This document shows, one piece after another, positions 12,723 to 17,502 of a stretch of DNA of 17,502 nucleotides. Below the pieces are notes generated by a model. That model made no database searches, was not told the DNA's origin, and saw only the letters and a program-made list of their open reading frames with translations. The translations under genes and the position numbers were made by a program. The stretch is from contig JALHUG010000061.1 of NCBI GenBank assembly GCA_022866185.1, positions 1 through 17,502 of the forward strand. The letters run 5' to 3'. This DNA is from Dehalococcoidia bacterium. Lineage in GTDB: Bacteria > Chloroflexota > Dehalococcoidia > SM23-28-2. How positions within the stretch are numbered: position 1 is the first letter of the stretch; every line of letters begins with the position of its first letter.

Positions 12723-13182
12723 AGAACAAGGGACTTCGTTTATTACCCTGGGCCGCATGATCGTGCAGGGTCGTAGAGGGGGCAGCTTGTCAAATCAGGT
12801 TCGGATGCCTGCATTAGTACCGAAAAGTACAGCAAAATACTCCACGAGGTTGTGGTTCTTTTTCCCGCCGTATCTGGCGGCAACCCCGTTCTTGCCGGCT
12901 CCGTGGCACGCCCCCCTTGATTTAGCTAGGGCCAGGTTCAAAAGCTGCTCGTTCACGCCCCGCTTCAGATGGCACGGGCTCAATTAACGTACATTAGGCT
13001 GTCTAAATTTCCAATGTATAATCTTAGTTGTAAGGGGTCAACCACTACCACCTGCCACCACCGTTACAGGCCCAGCGTTAGCCGTAGACCGACGCATGAC
13101 GCATGAACGCCACCACCGTGACCCATGAGGCTGAGAGAAAGAGATAGATGCCTTGCTGAGAGCGACCGTAAGGGAGCGGAGG
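12723..13182. other. AT-richer gap with promoter-like signals
   Basis: This 460-base stretch is clearly lower in GC than its surroundings. It holds a weak leftward frame (12795-12956), a perfect TATAAT at 13017-13022 on the plus strand without a good -35, and on the minus strand TTGACC and TATACA about 15 bases apart over the same spot. Either could serve the flanking genes. ACCCTG with CAGGGT (about 12745-12771) may end the array transcript. I see no other convincing gene. Confidence 0.4.
12795..12956 (-). CDS. Possible small basic protein
   Basis: This GTG-started frame of 53 residues (MNEQLLNLALAKSRGACHGA onward, then GKNGVAARYGGKKNHNLVEY and a short tail ending NAGIRT) has protein-like composition and a GCGGGG just upstream. 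A TTG at 12983 would lengthen it by nine codons. It stands alone, converging on the bS21-like gene, and may be a remnant of a longer gene. The plus-strand frame over the same region looks less protein-like. Not recognised. Confidence 0.3.
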   Translation of the reverse strand: MNEQLLNLALAKSRGACHGAGKNGVAARYGGKKNHNLVEYFAVLFGTNAGIRT

Positions 13183-13563
13183 ATGATAACGACCTACCGT
13201 GAACGCCAGCGGACCAAGGCCCAGGCCCTAGCCGAGGCCGAGAAGGCCCTCCTGAGGGCGACGCACGAGGCCAACGCCAAGCACAACGCGCGGCTGAAGG
13301 CGCAAGGGGTAGGGGGCCGGTTTGAGTGCCCACCCGCGTGCTACCTCTGCCACCCTGACGCGCCTACCGCCCCTGCCGGCGGCCCCCGCCTGGGCACCGT
13401 TGACCTACGCGGCAGGGTTGCGCCGGGCGTGCTGCGCGGGAAGCGCGGAAGGTGCCAAACCTGCGGGGCCTCGTACCGGCAGAAGGGGGCTCAGATCACA
13501 AGGCGCGGCTGGTACTGCGCCGCGTGTTTAGTACGCCGTGAGAGGCGCGAGGGGCGCAGCTAG
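13183..13563 (+). CDS. Cys-rich zinc-binding small protein
   Basis: This 126-residue protein has a basic coiled helix at its N-terminus (TYRERQRTKAQALAEAEKAL). A first Cys group follows (CPPACYLCHPD, about residues 49-59) and then a zinc-ribbon pair, CQTCG (about 96-100) and WYCAACLVRR (about 112-121). The C-terminal ribbon with an Arg-rich end suggests nucleic-acid contact. The ATG at 13183 is preferred over the longer TTG frame because GGGAG lies at proper spacing; the TATAAT at 13017 may drive it. The stop overlaps the stop of the converging gene (CTAG at 13560). Family unknown. Confidence 0.6.
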   Translation: MITTYRERQRTKAQALAEAEKALLRATHEANAKHNARLKAQGVGGRFECPPACYLCHPDAPTAPAGGPRLGTVDLRGRVAPGVLRGKRGRCQTCGASYRQKGAQITRRGWYCAACLVRRERREGRS

Positions 13564-13901
13564 GCGTTAGTGAGCAGGTGCCGGCCTGCCTTTCCTTTTC
13601 CTACCGCCGCTATCAGTACCTCATCTAAGGTCCAGGGCGGTGGGTGCGTAGCGCTCACCCGCGCGTAGTATCTTTGAAACGCCTTAAAGTCTCGCGGCGA
13701 CAGGTGGTTGAACGCCTCAAACGCACCTTCGAAGTTAACCTTGACCCCAGGGAGCACGCGCGGAAGGTCAGCCTCCCCGTAGCCTCCCGCGATGAGCACG
13801 GCCACGGCGGTTGCGGCTCTCAGGTCACTTAGGGGTATAAACGGCCTTCCCCTGAACTTGTAGTACGCTCTCTTTAGCTGGTTGATGAACCAGCGCCACA
13901 C
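13560..13901 (-). CDS. Unrecognised small basic protein
   Basis: This 113-residue protein starts with GTG behind a good GGAGGTGAC. The N-terminus is aromatic and basic (MWRWFINQLKRAYYKFRGR). A hydrophobic helix (LRAATAVAVLIAGGYGEADL) is probably too short and polar at its ends to be a membrane span. Later text (LSPRDFKAFQRYYARVSATH) is helical and basic. It may bind nucleic acid or a membrane surface. It shares its stop bases with the converging zinc protein. I do not recognise it. Confidence 0.6.
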   Translation of the reverse strand: MWRWFINQLKRAYYKFRGRPFIPLSDLRAATAVAVLIAGGYGEADLPRVLPGVKVNFEGAFEAFNHLSPRDFKAFQRYYARVSATHPPPWTLDEVLIAAVGKGKAGRHLLTNA

Positions 13902-14165
13902 GGTAAGGTCACCTCCACGAATAAGGACGGCGCGAAGAGGTAAGCGTTACGGGCGGGTTGACCGGCGCGGAAGGATCAGAGCAGCGTGGGCGTAGATAGC
14001 AACCACCCCGTCACGGGGGCGCTAGTGGTTCGCTCCTCAGTCGCGAACCTTCACCACGGTCGTCGGTCTTTCAGCTACGTCACCCGTCGTTCGCCATGCG
14101 TCCGGAGCTGGCCGACCGAGGGCGTACCCACCTAAAACGTGCGCCGCGACGTCCAGGTAGGAGAC
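13902..14165. other. Noncoding gap with short inverted repeats
   Basis: No frame longer than a few codons exists on either strand. AACCAC with GTGGTT (about 14000-14030) encloses CCCGTCACGGG, and several CGTC/GACG strings recur nearby. It could hold a terminator for the leftward gene at 14166 or a regulatory or replication site. I cannot decide. Confidence 0.35.
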
Positions 14166-14390
14166 CTAACCCTTCCTGAGCGCCTCGTACTTCTTAGGGG
14201 ACAGAGCACCCCAGTATACCGCTAGCCGGTTGACCAGGTCGTTAACGTCGCAGCCCGCCGGTAGCCCGTTGTCGCGGCCAATCTCACGTAGCCAGCGCCG
14301 CATGTGCTCAGCGCCCTCGAACATGAACACCCATACCGCGACGTTGCTGACGGCCTCCCACTCCTTCTTCGTGAGCTCTGCTCCGGTCAT
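14166..14390 (-). CDS. Unrecognised small protein near attR
   Basis: This 74-residue, wholly helical protein starts with ATG behind a strong GGAGG. Text includes LTKKEWEAVSNVAVWVFMFE and DVNDLVNRLAVYWGALSPKK. It has one Cys, no membrane span and no DNA-binding pattern I can name. As the last gene before the right junction, and small, it is in a position where recombination directionality factors are sometimes found, but these are usually basic, and this protein is not strikingly so. No assignment is made. Confidence 0.6.
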   Translation of the reverse strand: MTGAELTKKEWEAVSNVAVWVFMFEGAEHMRRWLREIGRDNGLPAGCDVNDLVNRLAVYWGALSPKKYEALRKG

Positions 14391-14539
14391 TAGCCTTACC
14401 TCCTCATGAACGCTAAGACGCCAACGGGGGCGTGACGTTACGGGGAACGAGAACGGCCCCAGGCGGTGGGCCCAGGGCCGCGCGGGGCAAGGCTGAGAAC
14501 CTACGCCGGCAGGCTCACCGCGTACCTAACAGCGTGCAA

Positions 14540-14566
14540 ACGTGCCAACGGTCGAGATCGTGGGCA
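14540..14566. other. Right attachment-site junction (attR) of the integrated element
   Basis: The element half-site ACGTGCC (14540-14546) and AACGGTC lead to the central GA (14554-14555). The capsid half-site GAT-cgt-GGGCA (14556-14566) follows. The arm ACGTGCC is the exact inverted partner of GGCACGT at 3647-3653 in attL, and GGGCA that of TGCCC at 3627-3631. Confidence 0.85.
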
Positions 14567-15330
14567 ACGGCCTCACCTACAACCGCGAGAGCACCGCCGC
14601 CACCGCCTCCTTCTACGATGTGGGCGACACCTGGACGGAATCGACGCCCACCTTCACCCAGGTCACAGCCACCCTCAAGATCATGGGCGGCGACGCCGAC
14701 ATCGATAACTACCTTGTGGCCACCCGCTCCAACATCCAGGACCTGGAGGCGGCCGTCATCGAGCTGAAGGCCAAGGCGGTGCGCGACCTGTTCGAGCAGA
14801 CGTTCATCAGCGGCGACTCGAGCACCAACCCCAAGGCCTTCGACGGCATCGACAAGCTGTGCCAGTCCGGTCAGACCCTGAGCATGGGGGCCAACGGCGG
14901 GTCGCTGACCCTGGACAAGATGGACGAGCTGGTGGACACGGTGAAGGGCGGCAAGCCGGAGCTCCTGCTGATGAGCCGGCGCAGCCGTCGCATCATCAAC
15001 AAGCTGGCTCGCACCGCCGGCACCATGCTGGAGAGCGACCGCGATCAGTTCGGCCAGATGGTCCAGTACTACGACGGCATCCCCATCGGCTTGTCCGACT
15101 ACATCGTCGACAACCAGACGGTGGGCACCAGCACCGACTGCTCCACCATCTACGCCCTCCAGTTCGGCGAGGGGGCTATGGCTGGCCTCACCGGGCCGGG
15201 CGGTCTGCAGGTGGAGCGCGTGGGAAGCCTGGAACAGAAGGACGCCAGCCGCACCCGCATCAAGTGGTACACGTCCGCCGCTCTGTTCAGCACCCTCAAG
15301 CTGGCCAAGCTGGTGGGCGTGCGGCCATAG
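14542..15330 (+). pseudogene. Major capsid protein, 3-prime fragment (interrupted by mobile element)
   Basis: Native capsid coding resumes at 14554 and runs 258 codons to a TAG. An accidental GTG at 14542 is in frame, but a TAA lies further upstream, so this half has no true start and no ribosome site. The text is typical of HK97-fold coat proteins. IVGNGLTYNRE continues the N-terminal arm. TESTPTFTQVTATLKIMGG and an E-loop-like region follow, then the long spine helix (RSNIQDLEAAVIELKAKAVR), the P-domain with LLMSRRSRRIINKLA, and a C-terminal VERVGSLEQKDASRTRIKWY strand ending near KLVGVRP. No internal frameshift or stop is present, so the gene should be functional after precise excision. 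Joined length is 295 residues. Confidence 0.9.
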
Positions 15331-15341
15331 GCAGGGCCGAC

Positions 15342-15474
15342 GTCAAGGGTCGAGGGTTCACACGCAACCCCAGCCTGAAGACGGGGGCATGGGGGGCCAA
15401 TCCGATGCCCCCCCCGACAGGTCGGGGGGGGTCGAGGATCAAGCGAATCGCCCCCCTGGCCCTCGACCCTTGAC
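15342..15474 (+). repeat. Structured repeat, copy B, bracketed by a 15-bp inverted repeat
   Basis: The core 15359-15442 matches copy A (2789-2869) in order and spacing: CAGCCTGAAG, GCATGGGG, AATCCGATGCC, a C-rich/G-rich hairpin (15408-15417 with 15422-15431, 10 bp, loop CAGG), and GTCGAGGATCAA. Around it GTCAAGGGTCGAGGG (15342-15356) pairs perfectly with CCCTCGACCCTTGAC (15460-15474), so the whole unit can fold as one long stem with internal hairpins. It fills the gap after the capsid gene and may also stop transcription. Confidence 0.65.
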
Positions 15475-15497
15475 TCAGCCGACCGAAGGGAGGCTCC

Positions 15498-15896
15498 GTG
15501 GCCAACGTTCGCATCGATTCTCAGGGTGTGCCCAAGGGGCCGGTCTACGAGGAGACGACGCCGATCGTCCATCGCAGCGGCCTGACGGCGGCCGACCCCT
15601 CCGACCCCACCAGCGCCAGCGCGGGGGTGGACTGCAGCGGCTACCGCAGTGTCCGCTTCGATCTGGACACCAGCGGCTGCACAAACCTCACTGCCCTCAA
15701 GGTGCAGCTCTTGGTGTGGGATGCCACGGCGGGCAAGTACTTCCGCGGCTGCGAGCGCAGCTTCGGCCAGACGGAGCTGGCCGCCAATCCGATCCCCAGC
15801 CTGGAGGCGGAGGTGAGGGGAGCCACCGTGTTTCTGAAGGTGGTGTCGGCCACCGCCACCAGCCTTTCCATTTCCGCTTACGCTTCCTTGAGCTAG
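15498..15896 (+). CDS. Probable head decoration or minor structural protein
   Basis: This 132-residue protein starts with GTG behind GGGAGG. It is beta-rich, with regularly spaced strands (SVRFDLDT, ALKVQLLVWD, ATVFLKVVSA, SLSISAYASL) and Ser/Thr/Gly-rich turns, and an N-terminal arm (VRIDSQGVPKGPVYEE). Small beta-sandwich proteins right after the capsid gene are commonly capsid cement or decoration proteins. I do not recognise a specific family. Two Cys at about residues 45 and 56 are spaced for a loop closure rather than a zinc site. The next gene begins ten bases later. Confidence 0.5.
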   Translation: MANVRIDSQGVPKGPVYEETTPIVHRSGLTAADPSDPTSASAGVDCSGYRSVRFDLDTSGCTNLTALKVQLLVWDATAGKYFRGCERSFGQTELAANPIPSLEAEVRGATVFLKVVSATATSLSISAYASLS

Positions 15897-15906
15897 GGAG
15901 GACGGC

Positions 15907-16743
15907 ATGGGCCGACTGAAACTGTTTGGCGAACCAGAGGGCGGTGGTACGAACGACCACTCGTCTCTATCCAACCTGGGCTACGCCGACTCAGGCCACA
16001 CCGGATTCGTCCCCTCGCAAGGCGAGGCTCTGATCGAGATCCTGCGCCTCACTCAGAACATCATCCGCGACTCTGGTGGCAACAACCGCATCACCCTCTC
16101 GCCCACCAGCCCGCACGTAGCTCTCGCCGGTGACCTCCGTGTGACCCAGCACGCCGCCTTTGCCGACGCTACCCCCCAAGCCGACAGCCTCGTCAGCGTC
16201 ATCGGAACCCTGTCAACGCACCCCGCGCGCGGCGTCTACAACCTGGTGTATGGGAATCGGGCCGCTGGCCCTCAGTTCACCTACGGTCTCAGCGGTGCGG
16301 CCATCGGCCAGGGCACCCCCAGCGCCTCCTACGTCTACGGCCTCTACTTCTACGCCCAGCACAATACCCCCAGCCCCTGCTCCCAGCTAGGAGGCATCCT
16401 CATCCAGCAGCAGAGCGGCGCGTCAGGGACAGGCGTCCTCTCGGCTGTGAGGGGCCTCTACGTAGCGGCTGCCTTCTGGGGCGGCAGCAAGCCGACCAGC
16501 GTCTTCGGCATCGACATCGAGAACCAGGGTGGCTCTGGCGCGGGCACCGCCTACGGCCTTCGCATCCTCGACCAGACGGCGGCCACCGTCCGCCTGCTGG
16601 AGCTCGGCCCGACCACTCCCTACCTGCGGCTGGTCGGCGGCGCCGACCCGCCCGCCGACAAGAGCAACCTCTACCTGAAGTTCGGCAGCACGCTGTACCG
16701 GGTCGTGAAGACTGGAAGCTCCGTGACTTTGGAAGCGGCCTAA
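15907..16743 (+). CDS. Fibre-like phage structural protein
   Basis: This 278-residue protein contains DHSSLSNLGYADSGHTGF near its start. The string HxxLxNLxYxxSGHTGF is widespread at the junctions of phage fibre and spike proteins. The remaining text is short beta strands with Gly/Ser/Thr turns (GDLRVTQHAAF, GVYNLVYGNRA, VYGLYFYAQH, AVRGLYVAAAFWG), a repetitive beta-helix or prism pattern, and the C-terminus is SNLYLKFGSTLYRVVKTGSS. Placed among head genes, it may be a head fibre or an adhesin rather than a tail fibre. The start is ATG behind GGGAGGAC. It is complete. Confidence 0.55.
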   Translation: MGRLKLFGEPEGGGTNDHSSLSNLGYADSGHTGFVPSQGEALIEILRLTQNIIRDSGGNNRITLSPTSPHVALAGDLRVTQHAAFADATPQADSLVSVIGTLSTHPARGVYNLVYGNRAAGPQFTYGLSGAAIGQGTPSASYVYGLYFYAQHNTPSPCSQLGGILIQQQSGASGTGVLSAVRGLYVAAAFWGGSKPTSVFGIDIENQGGSGAGTAYGLRILDQTAATVRLLELGPTTPYLRLVGGADPPADKSNLYLKFGSTLYRVVKTGSSVTLEAA

Positions 16744-16756
16744 CGGAGGAGAAACC

Positions 16757-17023
16757 ATGGGCATCAGCGAAAAGAATCTGGAAACGCTAGTGAACATGCT
16801 CAACGGCCTGGCCCAGCGCCAGGACACGATCCGCCAGCTAGCCAACCACCTGCACGCGGGCGTCGTCTGGCGTTCGCTAGACGGCCAGTTGTCGGTGGCC
16901 TTCTCAGAGGCTCAGCGCAGTGAGCTGGAAGAGTTCATAGACGCTTACCTCAGCGAGTCAGAGGTTCTCATTGCCTCAGTGAGGGCCATGCTTGGCAAGT
17001 CTAGTCAGGGGGGTAGCCCGTGA
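16757..17023 (+). CDS. Small helical phage protein, unknown
   Basis: This 88-residue protein starts behind CGGAGGAG. It is helical (EKNLETLVNMLNGLAQRQDT and SEAQRSELEEFIDAYLSESE) with a short strand-like middle (VVWRSLDGQLSVAF). The stop overlaps the connector start as GTGA, so the two are coupled. Position between fibre-like and connector genes suggests a minor head or chaperone-type protein; no family is recognised. Confidence 0.6.
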   Translation: MGISEKNLETLVNMLNGLAQRQDTIRQLANHLHAGVVWRSLDGQLSVAFSEAQRSELEEFIDAYLSESEVLIASVRAMLGKSSQGGSP

Positions 17024-17502
17024 ACCTATCTGAGATGAGAACGAGCGTCCGGCGCGACCTGCACGACGAGGACCCGGCCAACCAGCGCTGGACCGACGAT
17101 GAGCTGGACCGTCACATCGAGCGGGCGGTGCGGGAGCTGAGCCTAGCCATCCCCCTGGAGGCGAAAGCTACCCTGACCACCAGCGAAGGCAGCCGCGATA
17201 TCTCCCTGGCCAGCCTCAGCGACCTGGTGGCTGTAGAAGCGGTGGAGTACCCAGTAGACATGTATCCGCCCAGCTACATCCCCTTCTCCCTGTGGGCAAG
17301 CACCCTCACTCTCCTGGTGGACGCGAAACCCCCTGGCGACCAATCGGTCAATATCTACTACGGCCAGATGCACACCCTGGGCGCCTCCACCTCGACCATC
17401 CCACCCCACCTGGAGGAGCTGGTCGCGGCCGGGGCCGCCGCCTACGCCGCCCTGGAGTGGGCCAGCTTCGCCACCAATCGCATCAACGTGGGCGGGCAGG
17501 AC
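17020..17502 (+). CDS. Phage head-tail connector/adaptor protein, N-terminal part
   Basis: This frame is cut by the right edge after 161 codons. It begins LSEMRTSVRRDLHDEDPANQ and continues RWTDDELDRHIERAVRELS, a pattern typical of phage connector (adaptor) proteins, whose N-terminal helix reads LxxxRxxVRxxLxD and is followed by WTDxELxxxIxxA. A beta segment (RDISLASLSDLVAVEAVEYP, then LTLLVDAKPPGD and SVNIYYG) and a helix (LEELVAAGAAAYAALEWASF) follow. Such proteins attach below the portal and receive the tail. The GTG start overlaps the previous stop. This gene confirms that the flanking DNA is a head-assembly module. Confidence 0.65.
   Translation, partial: MNLSEMRTSVRRDLHDEDPANQRWTDDELDRHIERAVRELSLAIPLEAKATLTTSEGSRDISLASLSDLVAVEAVEYPVDMYPPSYIPFSLWASTLTLLVDAKPPGDQSVNIYYGQMHTLGASTSTIPPHLEELVAAGAAAYAALEWASFATNRINVGGQD

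Larger units (their letters stand above)
3638..14553. mobile_element. 10.9-kb serine-integrase element inserted in a phage capsid gene
   Basis: The boundaries are set by the 7-base identity TCGAGAT at 3636-3642 and 14552-14558. Removing one copy plus the DNA between (10,916 bases) rejoins the capsid gene in frame. The left end carries the integrase gene reading toward attL. The cargo is a regulator, a methyltransferase-nuclease fusion, a DUF2321 protein, an array of small genes including Ogr/NrdR-like and bS21-like proteins, and noncoding structured segments. No capsid, portal, terminase, tail or replication gene is recognised, so it is not a complete phage. It may be a phage satellite, an intervening element that gates capsid expression, or a reduced prophage or genomic island. 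Its open frames use CTA and TAG-adjacent strings (such as CTAGC) more than the flanking head genes, which agrees with a separate origin. Confidence 0.9.

Noticed and set aside
12682..12987. 101-codon plus-strand frame after the bS21-like gene
   Set aside because: It begins inside the bS21-like gene, has no ribosome site, and its Pro/Phe-rich composition looks like a shadow of the opposite frame.
14542..15330. An independent complete capsid gene starting at GTG 14542
   Set aside because: The start lies in element DNA, lacks a ribosome site, and the N-terminal arm of the capsid is found in frame at 3527-3640.
15150..15974. 274-codon minus-strand frame across the capsid end, repeat and next gene
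   Set aside because: It crosses a structured repeat and lies opposite three well-supported plus-strand genes; the composition is shadow-like.

Overview
The window is GC-rich DNA (roughly 65% by eye) carrying the head-gene region of a tailed-phage genome, probably a prophage. The host is not identified by any marker gene. A lipoprotein with a long Ala/Thr/Pro linker and the methyltransferase architecture recall Chloroflexota-type genomes, but that is a guess.

Left phage flank (1-3637): the C-terminus of a probable portal protein; a three-gene cargo block (an unrecognised protein, then a likely nucleotidyltransferase (MNT)/HEPN toxin-antitoxin pair); a strong hairpin terminator; a lipoprotein gene on the opposite strand; a structured repeat; a good promoter; a coiled-coil scaffold-like gene; and the first 38 codons of a major capsid protein gene. 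Right phage flank (14554-17502): the other 257 codons of the same capsid gene, a second copy of the structured repeat, a probable head decoration protein, a fibre-like protein, a small helical protein and a head-tail connector running off the edge.

Between the capsid halves lies a 10.9-kb element (about 3638-14553) that I regard as the main discovery. It encodes a large serine integrase at its left end. Joining the flanks at the shared TCGAGAT restores a 295-codon capsid frame. The reconstructed attB and attP are both dyad-symmetric around the same central GA. The phage capsid gene is therefore the integration site, and precise excision would restore capsid synthesis. The element could be a phage satellite, a regulatory intervening element in the style of sigK-skin, or a second prophage remnant.

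Inside the element: a leftward operon of XRE-type regulator, 47-residue membrane peptide and integrase; a rightward block with a DNA methyltransferase fused to an Mrr-like nuclease domain, a 30-residue membrane peptide and a DUF2321 zinc-ribbon protein (a candidate restriction or defence module); a leftward tail-anchored zinc-ribbon protein; a rightward array of about ten small genes, including an Ogr/NrdR-like zinc ribbon, a bS21-like protein and several Cys-rich or coiled-coil proteins, interrupted by a strongly folded noncoding segment; and two small leftward genes before attR. No capsid, portal, terminase or replication gene is recognisable in the element.
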